A stretch of 64,000 bases of DNA. Origin: Piezodorus guildinii. Lineage: Eukaryota; Arthropoda; Insecta; Hemiptera; Pentatomidae. This document shows, in pieces, positions 41,647 to 51,737 of the stretch. A model generated the notes under the pieces. The model was not told where the DNA came from, ran no database searches, and saw only the letters and a program-made list of their open reading frames with translations. The position numbers were made by a program, and so were the translations under genes. Position 1 is the stretch's first letter; every line of letters starts with the position of its first letter. The DNA lies in NCBI GenBank assembly GCA_023052935.1, contig CM041298.1, positions 186,001-250,000 of the forward strand, written 5' to 3'.

Positions 41647-41971
41647 AACATTTAAAAAAGCACATACTACCTTCCATTCATCATCTAATCACTTTATTTC
41701 ATAAGTCCTTTAACATTTTTTCATCCTTGTCGACGTTTCGGGGTCGTTTCCCCATTTTCAAGACTTATTCCTTGCTACAACATTTTTCATCCTTCTCTAC
41801 ATCTCATAGCCACTGCTACTTGTCTATATTGGCTCACTGTTTGACAACAGTTTGTTCAAGTTTGTTGGAAACAACTCCGAAACGTCGACTAGGATAAAAA
41901 AATGTTAAAGGACTTATGAAATAAAGTGATTAGATGATGAATGGAAGGTAGTATGTGCTTTTTAAAATGTT
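41647..41971. mobile_element. Foldback element P4 with hammerhead-like core
   Basis: Arms of about 95 bp (41647-41740 and 41876-41971) contain AGCACATACTACCTTCCATT and its mirror. Both arms end at GTCGACGTTTCGG or its mirror CCGAAACGTCGAC at the inside. Total about 325 bp. Confidence 0.6.
41729..41764 (-). ncRNA. Hammerhead-like motif (P4), degenerate core
   Basis: Minus strand: GTC, TTGAAAA in place of CTGANGA, stem II GGGG/CCCC with loop AAACGA, GAAA, CGTC, GAC. GTC/GAC can pair and GUC is the best hammerhead triplet, but two core bases differ, so this copy should not cleave. Confidence 0.3.
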
Positions 41972-42089
41972 AAAATTTAATTTTCTGCATGACGTGCGAC
42001 ACTTACTTTCCTGTTTTGAGGGTTAGACCTTTAGCCTTCTGGAAAATTTTCTTTCTTTTTATTTATTTTTCTGTACGTGTGCATCAAGT

Positions 42090-42091
<2 letters not shown>

Positions 42092-42156
<65 letters not shown>

Positions 42157-42158
42157 TA
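42092..42158. repeat. (TA)n microsatellite followed by poly(T)
   Basis: About 48 bp of TA repeats run into 19 T. Confidence 0.95.
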
Positions 42159-42159
42159 A

Positions 42160-42290
42160 ATCATGGATTGCAGCAAAATACTCAAAATTTGATGTTCCTC
42201 CCTAATCGACGAGAATCCGACTCAGTTCATATGAACTTATCTGTTTTGCTTAAGGTGTAGTATCTGCTCTCACATGACGAGACATTTAGA
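42160..42290. repeat. Repeat Y, copy 2
   Basis: Same words as 36555-36715 (CATGGATTGCAGCAAAATAC; ATGACGAGACATTT). It abuts the LINE 3' end at 42290. Its last about 40 bp are also carried at 47219-47258 with the duplicated LINE segment. Confidence 0.5.
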
Positions 42291-43925
42291 ATAGAATAGA
42301 AAACAAAAATTATATTCTGGGACTAGGTCCCCTAAGAATAACAGTTTTTTACAATTGAAATGTGTAATATGTCTAGCCAATAGACAAAATAAACATAATT
42401 AATTATTATTTACGATGATTATTAACAATTACAACTATTTACAATAAGGAGAAACACTATACGTGAAAAATAACTAAGAAATTAATGAAAAATAAGAAAA
42501 TATAATAATAATAATAGGCTTAGCGAACCCGAAGGTTCGATGCCGATACCACCAAATTCCGCCTACAAAGACTTGTCCAATACTCACCATTCAAGCCCAA
42601 GCTCCCGAGATCAGCCTTAACGCAATCCTCCCATCTCCGTTTCAGCCTACCTTTCGGACGCCTACCAGTCGGATCAGCAAATACCAACTTTCTCGGAATC
42701 CGCTCGTCATCGAGCCCAACAACTTTACTCGCCCATTTGAGTCTCCGCGATGCAATGAGCTCAATTATATTCACGGGATACAAATTCCGCAATTCCGCGT
42801 TGGGCAACCTTCTAAACTCCCCAGTGGTCTAATCTCTCTTCGGACCAAATATTTTACGCAGTACCTTATTTTCGAAAACCTTAAGCCGTTGTTCATCCTT
42901 CAAAGTAAGCGGCCACGTTTCACATCCGTAAAGAACCGTTGGAAGAATAATAGTTTTATAAATTCTAATCTTTAAGTTTTTAGATAGAAGCCGCAAACTA
43001 AGTAACTTAGCAACTGAATAATAACACGCATTTCCCACCTTTAACCGGGACTTTATTTCTTCCTGGATTTCATTATTAAAGAAATTAATAAAAAATAAGA
43101 AAATATATAATTTTATATATATAAAATATATATTCTAAATTTTGTCTTCTGAGAAAATAAAATCTTATTTTAACAAGATGAAATTAAAATAAAATTATAA
43201 TTTGGGCGGTAGACAGTAATCTTTATTCATTCTATGTAGATTTCTAGATAGAATTGACATATCGCATGTGCTGATCGTCTATTTGGGATGACGGAAGGTA
43301 GTTGGGTTTTGAATGAGGATAAAGAGGCAGCATGGCGGATATCGGTAGGTAGAGAATTCCGGAGTGTAATAGAGCGAACAATCAAAAGTTTTGCTTCTGT
43401 TGGTAGAAACGTAAAGGTCGGAATTTCGCGATCTAGTTTCAAGTAAGTGCACTGAGGATTTAAATTGAAGGAGACTCTGGATATAGATCGGATGCTGGGA
43501 CTTAATAATTTGGTAGAGGTATGATCCAAGGAAATATTGCCTGCGGGTGGAGGGGAGGAGCCACTTTAATTCACCGTATAAGTGGGTAACATGAGACCTC
43601 CTTGAAGTACCGAAGATAAAACTTAAGAAAATGTTCATAATGCGCTTTAGTCTATCTTCAAGCACAGCCGGGAGGCCGTCATACACCACACAACAATAGT
43701 CAAAGTGGGGGGAAATAAGTGAGGAAACGAGTGGATTGGGGAAGATGACGGGAGCGATGGAAAAATTTAAGAGTACTTATTGTTCGAGACTTCGGGAAAT
43801 TTGGGCAATATGGGGTTTCCCGGAAAGGGATTGGTCGATGGTGACACCTAGGTTTTTGACAGTGAAAGTGAAGGTAATTGGGTAATTATGAAGTATTAGA
43901 CTTGGAAAGTTGGTAATAGATTTGG
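42290..43925 (-). pseudogene. LINE 3' region (family L1), split by an RTE insertion
   Basis: Minus strand. 43689-43279 codes for GLPAVLEDRLKRIMNIFLSF, IFGTSRRSHVTHLYGELKWL and LPSTRRQYFLGSYLYQI. The overlapping frame 43529-43227 gives the LRNSLPTDIRHAASLSSFKT end. Further upstream (to 43925) weak LGVTIDQSLSGKP-like codons appear. The 3' UTR (43140-43220 and 42290-42500) holds GGGACTAGGTCCC. Same family as 21663-22450 and duplicated at 47219-47966. A CR1/Jockey-group assignment is likely; the clade is uncertain. Confidence 0.78.
42505..43078 (-). pseudogene. RTE-type LINE 3' fragment with 29-bp target duplication
   Basis: Minus strand frames read IYKTIILPTVLYGCETWPLT, LKDEQRLKVFENKVLRKIFG, then ELRNLYPVNIIELIASRRLK and RRPKGRLKRRWEDCVKADLG. 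The 3' end has AACCTTCGGGTTCGCTAAGC and a TTATTATTATTAT tail. The flanks AAGAAATTAATGAAAAATAA + GAAAATATA (42476-42504) and the same with one change (43079-43107) are the target duplication. The same site is empty at 47442-47470. Confidence 0.88.
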
Positions 43926-44318
43926 TATATATGAGATACCCTGTGTATATTCTGTATTACAGATAAAATAAGAGATCTCATAAGTCCAGAACTCAGCCCT
44001 TAATATTCGAATGATTCAGCACAGTAAATAATTATCCCGCCAAAGCGGAGTTCCAACCCTCGAGCTGGATCATTAGTTAACTTTAAGTTAAATGAGACAT
44101 CCAAGTTGAACTACACTTGGAACGTATCCAACGTTGCCGACCGCGGCTGACTCAGAAGAGCAATTACCAGGAGGTTGGAGCGTACTAATGACCATGCTAG
44201 ATGTAAATATTTCCCGAGATGCTATCTCTACTCCAATTAGTGCTGAGGTGTGCCAGGCTCTATCTTCCTATAGGCTTTTACCTTCTAGGCCTCGTTTTTT
44301 TCTATAAGAATGAGAGTT

Positions 44319-44320
<2 letters not shown>
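43926..44320. other. Unassigned region
   Basis: Balanced base composition at 44040-44290, without a supportable frame. GAGATACCCTGTGTAT near 43935 resembles AGGGTATCTCATTAATG near 48607 and may be a mobile-element end. Confidence 0.35.
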
Positions 44321-44322
<2 letters not shown>

Positions 44323-44383
<61 letters not shown>

Positions 44384-44406
44384 TACACACACAGACACAC
44401 ACACAA
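44323..44406. repeat. (AT)n and (CA)n microsatellites
   Basis: About 55 bp of AT repeats followed by ACACACACAGACACACACAC. Frames here on both strands are artefacts. Confidence 0.95.
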
Positions 44407-44424
44407 ACAAACTGTTTCGTAATT

Positions 44425-45055
44425 GCACGACACAATTTTAGGTATGTGTTGACCAACAAAAAATAAATAAAAAAGCTCATATTAACATATATCTCAAATT
44501 CATTTATTAAATAGATATCAAAGGTTAAAGGTTTATTATTTATTTACTACATTAAGACAAAGTTTAACGTTTTTAATACTAAATAACAGGTTTTAATCAC
44601 CTCATAAAAAAATTAACGATAGGCAATGACAGTAGTTGCTAATCTGTTTGTATAGTTCTGTGTGTTTTAGTGTGAGTAAATACTATGACACAGTTCAATT
44701 TATGATTATCATGAGAGGCATCCTAAATTTATTAACTTTTGCATAACAAATGGACATGCTTTTATACAATGGCGAGGTGCATAGAAACGGTGCTGCTGCT
44801 GTTCGAAAATACTGTGAAAAATCTCCTAACCAGACAAACAGATGAGCAACTACTGTCATTGCTTATGGTTCATTTTTTTATCAGGTGATTAAAACCTGTT
44901 ATTTATTATTTAACACATTAAACTTTGTAGAGACAATCTTAATGTAGTAAATAAATAATAAACCTATAACCCTTGATATCTGTTTGATAAATGAGTTTGA
45001 GATATGTGTTAATATGAAATTTTTTGTTTATTTTGTGTTAGTGAAACTGAATGCC
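44425..45055. mobile_element. Foldback family A, full copy
   Basis: About 630 bp with long inverted arms. CAGGTTTTAATCACCTCATA at 44588 mirrors TATCAGGTGATTAAAACCTG at 44880. CATATTAACATATATCTCAA at 44476 mirrors TTTGAGATATGTGTTAATAT at 44997. The loop region (44650-44820) is unique. No coding frame. Parts recur at 17035-17845 and 50385-50505. Confidence 0.75.
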
Positions 45056-45070
45056 GGATTAAAACTAAAA

Positions 45071-46057
45071 ATCCGGTGCGGGCAACGCACGACTTTCACT
45101 TACCTCCGTTTTTAGAATCGATTAAAGAATTTTCAAATACAGTAAGAGATAAAAATGAGTGACACCATTAAAGAAATAGTTAAATGGAATTTCTATAGAA
45201 ACATGTGTTTTATTAAAAAATAATCAGTTAGTTTTTTCATCACTCTCTATTAACTTTTACAAGCTCGTGGGTATTAGATAATATTTTTTTCTAAAATCTT
45301 TAGCTTTCCAACGGTATATTACTGTTCTTATGTTAAAAAACAAAATATTGCATAAAAAATATATTTTTTCAGTTTTTTCCTTTATCTCGGTATCCAATTC
45401 ATTCAATTTATATATTTACCCTTTTTTCACCAGTGGTAGCAAGATAATATAGTTATTTTATAGAATCAACAAAATTAAAGATACTTTAGAAGTTCCACGT
45501 CCCTATGGTTAGATCTCTAATTTTCATCTTGCGCCATGATTCCCTTGAAGCAGAAATGGACGCGTCTTTGCAGGCGAAATTTAGTGGTATCGGTATCGAA
45601 CCTTCGGGTTCGGTAAGCCTATTATTATTATTAGAAAAAAAAAATTAAAATATCGGCATTGAATACCTGTTAGACTATTTTAAACAGAATGAAACCTACG
45701 TGATATTAATGCCTATTAAATTTTACATCGATGTAGCGAGTTTAATCAAAATCGTCGGAACCGTTTTTGAGAAAATCATAAAAAGGTCAATATGCATGGT
45801 ATAAAGTGGCTCTGCTGGTTAGCCGATTTTGATGAAAAAGTTTCCGTAACATCTCGGGCGTATAGTTGTCTTAAATATGAAGTTTCAATTTCATAGGACT
45901 TTTCGTTTCCGCCCGGGAGTTACCACACAGACCTTTTTGCGGGACTTGGTCATTTGGACTCAGGGGACCCTAAAACGTGTATTTCCGTTGAAAACTGGAA
46001 TTCGAAAATTTTCACGATCGCTATACTTTTCCTTACTATACATAGTAAGTGAAAGTA
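45071..46057 (+). mobile_element. DINE-like element, copy 8, with RTE tail insertion
   Basis: Full length: ATCCGGTGCGGGCAACGCAC at the left, CTTACTATACATAGTAAGTG at the right. The microsatellite is lost (only CACACAGACC). It is interrupted at about 45496-45640 by an RTE 3' tail. Confidence 0.82.
45496..45640 (+). mobile_element. RTE-type LINE 3' tail
   Basis: Contains GTATCGAACCTTCGGGTTCG followed by GTAAGCCTATTATTATTATT, the same 3' end as at 42505 and 62715. Only the last about 145 bp is present. Confidence 0.75.
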
Positions 46058-46059
46058 AA

Positions 46060-46350
46060 AATACAAAATTTGAACAAAGAATGTCGCGAAAACCTGGAAA
46101 CAATATAAGGATATAACTGTTTACAAAGCTGTTGATATGCAATTAACTAACATGCAAAGCAATAAATAATTTAAAAAAAAATATATCTTAACTTCAACAC
46201 GCTTTCTGTTTATCTCTGACATTTCTAAAGCAAATCGAATGATTCTTTTTTCGTTTTGTAGGAAATTTAATGGATGTTCAATAGGAAGATATTAGCACAG
46301 CAGTATCAGCAGCAAATAGTGCCAATTTAATTTTATTGTTTTTATTGTTT
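46060..46350. repeat. Repeat X fragment and unassigned flank
   Basis: 46060-46180 contains AAGGATATAACTGTTTACAA and AAAGCAATAAATAATTTAAA, matching the reverse of 40330-40470. Nothing recognised in 46190-46350. Confidence 0.45.
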
Positions 46351-47006
46351 ACGCCCGAAAAGGACTAATTTACTATTTCAAAGAATATGCCCGATTTATC
46401 TATTTTAAGGACTGTTTTAATTTGATTTTTTTATTCTAAGTTAAACTCGCCATTTTCGTTGAAAGGATTCTTAACAATTGACTGTTGTTGTAACCAGGAT
46501 AAGGTTCAAAATGGAAGAGAACCTCCATTTTTGACTCGATTCTCCTTTTAAAAGGATTCGAATCTAAATAATTCACTAGTGACTAGGATTACCACAATAA
46601 AAAGGACACTCTGTAATACAGAAACTCTCTTCCCGATGCAAGAAGCGGTCCGAAATAACGTAAGTCTGTCTTTATTAGGGCGGGTGAGGTGGGTTACGCC
46701 CGAAAAGGACTAATTTAATATTTCTCTTTTATTTTGAACCGTATTCTGGTTACAATAAATGTCAATTGTTAAGAATCCTTTCAACGAGAATGGCGACTTT
46801 AACTTAGAATGAAAAAAAAAAAAAAAAAATTAAAACAGTCCTTAAAATATGAAAATCGGGCATATCCTTTGAAATAGTAAAATTAGTCCTTTTTGGGCGT
46901 TAAAGTCGCCGTTCTCGTTGAAAGGATTCTTAACAATTGACATTTATTGTAACCAGGATACGGTCTAAAATGGAAGAGAATCTCCATTTTTGACTCGATT
47001 CTCCTT
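46351..47006. mobile_element. MITE-like palindromic cluster
   Basis: A unit starting ACGCCCGAAAAGGACTAATT and ending TTGACTCGATTCTCCTT occurs at 46351-46549. A second, mostly inverted version with terminal repeats ACGCCCGAAAAGGACTAATT and AATTAGTCCTTTTTGGGCGT spans about 46693-46902. A third direct partial version is at 46903-47006. No protein is coded. Confidence 0.6.
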
Positions 47007-47218
47007 AAATAAGAGAGGGCTAAGGTAAGACCCTTGAGGTATTATATTATATCGTAGTTATATATAAGGTATTAAATTATCTATAGCTCCTTAAGAAGAA
47101 GCTAATGGCGGCAAGCTGTCTATCTCAGCCTCGCTTCTTTTTTTATCCTCTTTCTCATTTTTTTCCTTTTGTTTTTGTTTCTTCTTTGTTTTCTTTTTCC
47201 CTCCTACCTCGCTGCCTT
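47007..47218. repeat. 212-bp direct repeat, left copy
   Basis: Runs from AAATAAGAGAGGGCTAAGGT to TACCTCGCTGCCTT. More than 95% identical by eye to 47967-48180. Flanks the LINE segment at 47219-47966. Confidence 0.85.
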
Positions 47219-47966
47219 AAGGTGTAGTATCTGCTCTCACATGACGAGAGATTTAGAATAGAATAGAAAAAAAAATTATATTCTGGGACTAGGTCCCCTA
47301 AGAATAACAGTTTTTTACAATTGAAATATGTAATATGTCTAGCCAATAGACAAAATAAACATAATTAATTATTATTTATGATGATTATTTACAATTACAA
47401 CTATTTACAATAAGGAGAAACACTATACGTGAAAAATTACTAAGAAATTAATAAAAAATAAGAAAATATATATCTTCTAAATTTTGTCTTCTGAGAAAAT
47501 AAAATCTTAGTTTAACAAGATGAAATTAAAATTAAATTAAAATTTGCGGTAAACAAAAATCATTATTCATTCAATGTAGATTTCTAGATAGAATTGACAT
47601 ATCACATTTGCTGATCGTCTATTTGGGATGACGGAAGGTATAGGAAAAGTTGTGATTCGAATGAGGATAAAGAATCAGCATGGTAGATATGGGTTGGTAG
47701 AGAATTCCAGAGTGTAGTAGAGCGGACAATAAAGGAAAGATCAAAAGTTTTGGTTCTGTGGGTAGAAACGTAAAGGTCAGAATGTCGCGATCTAGTTTAA
47801 AGTAAGTTGAAGCAGACTCTAGATGTAGGAAGGATACTGGGACTTAATAATTTGGTAGAGGTATGATCCAAGGAAATATTGCCTGCGGGTGGAGGGGAGG
47901 AGCCACTTTAATTCACCGTATAAGTGGGTAACATGAGATCTTGAAGTACCGAAGACAAATCTGAAG
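47219..47966 (-). pseudogene. LINE family L1 segment without the RTE insertion
   Basis: Matches 42250-42504 joined to 43079-43640, including the repeat Y words at its left end. It has a shorter 3' UTR and several small losses in the coding part. It keeps an empty RTE target site at 47442-47470. Confidence 0.78.
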
Positions 47967-48180
47967 AAAATAAGAGAGGGCTAAGGTAAGACCCTTGAGG
48001 TATTATATTATATTGTAGTTATATAGAAAGTATTAAATTATCTATAGCTCCTTAAGAAGAAGCTAATGGCGGCAAGCTGTCTATCTCAACCTCGCTTCTT
48101 TTTTTATCCTCTTTCTCATTTTTTTTCCTTTTGTTTTTGTTTCTTCTTTGTTTTCTTTTTCCCTCCTACCTCGCTGCCTT
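47967..48180. repeat. 212-bp direct repeat, right copy
   Basis: Second copy, with TATTGTAG for TATCGTAG and a few small indels. It continues without break into the GC-rich region 48181-48410, which has no partner at the left copy. Confidence 0.85.
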
Positions 48181-48720
48181 TTGTTTTTTCCCTCTCAGCT
48201 CTAGCTCACCCACGCCGTTCCTCCCGACCTCTCCTTCGCCTTCCTCCTCGCTCACCCCCTGCTCGTCCTAAATCAGAAGAACCCGTTTCCTCTCCTCTCC
48301 GAGTCCTTTTTGTTTTCCCCTTCGCCGCTATCTCGTGATTTATCCCCCGAGGAACACCTGGGCAGCTCTGTATCTTCTCCTCCCACCAACGTCCATGTAC
48401 AGCGACAAGAAATGAAAAAAAAAAACGCTGCAAATTATTACACAATGGTTTTTTATTTCCAAATAACAATATTAATGTGTAACTGTTTGTATAGCTGTTT
48501 AAACGCAACTAATAGAATGAATTAATAGTTGAAAGGATAAGGAATTTTTATATTATTAAATTCTGTTTTATCACATAGCTGCGCCGATGTGTGGTCGTCG
48601 ACACTACAGGGTATCTCATTAATGTCTCTTCATACTCTGGGAGCAAATACTATACCTTAAGTGGAACAACAACAAGTTAATATAACCCATAATCCGATTT
48701 TAAACGCTTAGGAAGAATTT
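48181..48720. other. GC-rich block, then repeat X
   Basis: 48200-48400 is pyrimidine- and GC-rich (CTCCTTCGCCTTCCTCCTCG). Frames are low-complexity Pro/Ser/Arg and match nothing. 48410-48500 is repeat X (AACGCTGCAAATTATTACAC). The block could be a promoter-proximal island, without proof. Confidence 0.35.
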
Positions 48721-48721
48721 T

Positions 48722-49008
48722 TTTATTTATTTATTTAACGTCACTCTATGCTACTATGGCTAATCGGACGATGCTACAGTGGGAGTCCTAAATTTTGCCT
48801 ATCCAGGTTTTATTATGATAGGGATCTTTAACGAGTACCTCACATCTCACAGTCTCGGGACCACATTTTAACGTCCTCTCCGAATGACGGCATAACTAAG
48901 GATTTTTTACTCCCATTAAAAAATCCTAGGACTACCGGCGGGTTTGAACCCGTGACCTTTGGCATAGGAGGCTGTTATGCTAGCCACCCCGCTACAAGTG
49001 ATCCTCTC
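48722..49008 (-). mobile_element. SINE family S, copy 7
   Basis: Full-length minus copy with tail TTTATTTATTTAACGTCACT at the left, B box GGGTTTGAACCCG at about 48940 and head end GCTACAAGTGATCC at the right. DINE-like sequence begins right after it. Confidence 0.88.
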
Positions 49009-49039
49009 CTTTTTTTTTTTTTAATTTCTTCTATCCATA

Positions 49040-49812
49040 GTTTTCATCAAAACGGTGACATTATACATCTATGTTACTGTCCTTATCTTCAAAAAACCTA
49101 CAATTACATAAAAAATCTGGTGCGGGCAACACACGACTTTTATTTACCTCGACTGTTAAAATCAATTTAAAAACTATTAAATATACTTCAATTTGAAAAA
49201 TATTTGAAGTTGATTTGAATAAAACGTGTAGTCATTTTCGTTGGAAACATATTATTTAGATTAAATAACATAACTATATTAAATTGTTAATCAGTAACAA
49301 GTTTATTCCCTATTTGCACTTAATATTACCTTTTACAACTTTTTGTATGAGATAATATTTTGTCTAAAATCTTTCTCTTTCTAATGGTATATTATACGTC
49401 TATATTACTGTTCTTATTACCAAAAACACAAAAGTTGCATTTAAAAATATGTTTTTTAGAGTGCTGCCACTGGGTAGTGTCTCTACATGTTTTTCATTAC
49501 AGTTTTGTATATTACCATCACATTTACTAGATGTATTTTTATTTAATACAGTTGTAAATATCAATAAACATGTTTAAAAAAAAAAATGTTTTATATGCAC
49601 CTTTCTCTTTTAGTTGTTTATCAAATTCGTTCAACTTTAATATTTAGTCGCTTCTTATTAATCCTAAAAACATGATATGGTCAATTTTTTCGGATCTACA
49701 AAATTAATGGAACTTTAGAGGAACAAAATTCCAAATATCAGCATTTATGCCCTATAATGAAACCTACATATTCTTAAAACCCATTAATGTTTAAATTTTA
49801 GCAAATATATTA
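49040..49812 (+). mobile_element. DINE-like element, copy 9 (3' end missing), with LINE tail insertion
   Basis: The 5' terminus AATCTGGTGCGGGCAACACA is at 49116. A separate middle scrap lies at 49040-49110. The element fades out after the CCCATTAATGTTTAAATTT block. It is broken at 49460-49575 by a LINE 3' tail. Confidence 0.7.
49460..49576 (+). mobile_element. Jockey-type LINE 3' tail
   Basis: Contains AGTGCTGCCACTGGGTAGTG and TACAGTTGTAAATATCAATA then poly(A), the same 3' end as the families at 30120 and 37485. AATGTTTT-like words on both sides suggest a short target duplication. Confidence 0.7.
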
Positions 49813-49814
49813 AA

Positions 49815-50384
49815 CCATATTATATATAAGTATTTAAATAATTCTCATGAAGGATGTTTTAGACAATGTCGAAATGAGGTCGCGGTCAGCTGATATGGCA
49901 GGACCTTGTGGCTTATCACCAATCCATGACAAATTTATTTTTAAATCCTTGCCCGCGCAATAATTGTCGCATTCCTCCTCGGGTTATTGACATCCGAGTC
50001 CTGGGAGATAGGGGGTTTATTGCTGAGGCTATTAAGTGGAAATAAAAGGCTTGTGCCTAATGGCTATCCGATCCCAGGGGTAGCCAATCAGGTTATCGCT
50101 TCTATACCATTAAGGCCCAATAGCGGCTCCTCATTGGCTAGGGCTATTCCGAAGTTTATTGGCTCCGGAGGGAGAGATAAGGGAATTGCTTTGTATCACG
50201 ATTAATTTTCCTATTGTGACAACTTGCTTCGGAATTTAAGCTTTAATTGTTTTATGATTACAATCCATGAAGGGTCTTGGGCTATATGCTAATACAGATG
50301 GGTAATGTTTGTAGGAGTAACAGTGGTTGTAAGGTGGTGATGAGGCCGGGATCACACTTTGCTTATTTGAACACTATACAGGGT
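49815..50384. other. Unassigned region with a shared LINE/SINE tail
   Basis: 49870-50210 is GC-richer and has ATTGGCT/AGCCAAT words, but the frames match nothing known. 50263-50292 (ACAATCCATGAAGGGTCTTG) is the tail shared by the LINE at 17270 and the SINE at 55488. Confidence 0.4.
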
Positions 50385-50505
50385 ACTTAGTAAATGCACG
50401 GCACTATTTTAAGTATGTGTTCACTAACACAAAATAAACAAAAAGTTCACATTAACATATATCTCAAACTCATTTACTAAACATATACCAAAGAATAAAT
50501 TTTTA
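50385..50505. mobile_element. Foldback family A, end fragment
   Basis: Contains CACTAACACAAAATAAACAA and ATTAACATATATCTCAAACT, as at 44440-44530. Confidence 0.6.
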
Positions 50506-50511
50506 CTTTCA

Positions 50512-51206
50512 CTTACTATATATAGTAAGGGAAAGTATTGCTATCGTGAAAATTTTCGAATTCTAGTTTTCAACGGAAATACGCATTCTAGGGTCCCCTG
50601 AGTCCAAATAACCAAGTCCCGCAAAAAGGTCTGTGTGTGTGTGGTAACTCCTATGAAACTGAAATTTCATATTTAAGACAACTAATACGCCCGAGATGTT
50701 ACAAAACCTTTTTACAAAAAGTTACAATTTTGCACCTTTTTTCGATTTTATCAAGAACGGTTCTGACGATTTTGATTAAACTCGCTGTATTGATGTAAAA
50801 ATTAATGGGCTTTAATACCATATAGTTTTTTATTCTGATTAAAATGGTTTGACAGGGCTTAAATGCTTAAATATAAATAAGAACAGTTACTATACATGTG
50901 TAATATACCGTTCGTTGGAAAGCTAAAGATTTTAGAAAAAAAATATTATCTAATACCCAAGAGCTTGTTAAAGTTAATAGAGAGTGATGAAAAGCCGATA
51001 AAACTAACTAGTTATTTTAGATAATAATATAAAAGAGTTTTTAATAAAACACATGTTTCTATATTAATTCAATTTAATTAATTCATTAGTGGTTTCACTC
51101 ATTTTTATTTCTAACTGTATTTGAAAATTCTTTCAACTCTACTTATTAGTTCTTGAATTGATTTTAAAAATCGAGATAAGTCGTGTGTTGCCCGCACCAG
51201 ATTTTT
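50512..51206 (-). mobile_element. DINE-like element, copy 10 (internal losses)
   Basis: Both ends present: ACTTTCACTTACTATATATA at the left, TTGCCCGCACCAGATT at the right. It lacks part of the middle. The microsatellite is short (TGTGTGTGTGTG at 50632). Confidence 0.8.
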
Positions 51207-51489
51207 TCCCTCCAAATATCAAAGTTTCTATAATATTGTAAGAAAAAAAATAAATGAGTTTGACATATCGCTCCTCGGCTATCTGTTGGAGCTGCTATGT
51301 AGGCCACATGACAGCACGCTTGGGGAATTCTTTATCGTTATAATTTTTTTTTTATTATCTCCTTTTTTATTGTTATTATAATATCATTAAAATATATTAA
51401 TTAGTTAGGATTGCTCTGTCATCTTTTCCGATGATTTTTTTTTTTTTAATCTGTATCTCCCTCTTTCTCTGAGAAAAAATAAATAGTTG

Positions 51490-51612
51490 TAATAGGCTTG
51501 GCAAAGCCAAAGGTTGAATGCCGGTATCAATGGACTTAGCCAACACAATTCCACTCCCAGACCACCGCTAAAGCTCCCAAGATCAGACCTAAAACATATT
51601 CTTTCCATAAAT
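51490..51612 (-). mobile_element. RTE-type LINE 3' tail, degenerate
   Basis: Minus-strand codons DLGSFSGGLGVELCWLSPLI match the DLGSLGLNGEYWT... end of the RTE fragment at 42505. The T-rich region before it (51340-51450) carries no clear feature. Confidence 0.6.
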
Positions 51613-51737
51613 ATTCGGTTGTAACATAAGTTTTTAGCATTTGGGAATATTTCAATTTAATGTTATCTGTTTATAAAACCATATAAGACTAGAGGAGTAT
51701 TATTTTTACTTTCACTTACCTATATATGAAATATATA

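Noticed and set aside
48066..48338. 90-residue frame with Phe-rich and Pro/Arg-rich parts
   Set aside because: It translates pyrimidine-rich low-complexity DNA, starts inside a direct repeat and matches no family.
49987..50205. 72-residue frame in a GC-richer block
   Set aside because: No motif or splice context supports it as an exon.
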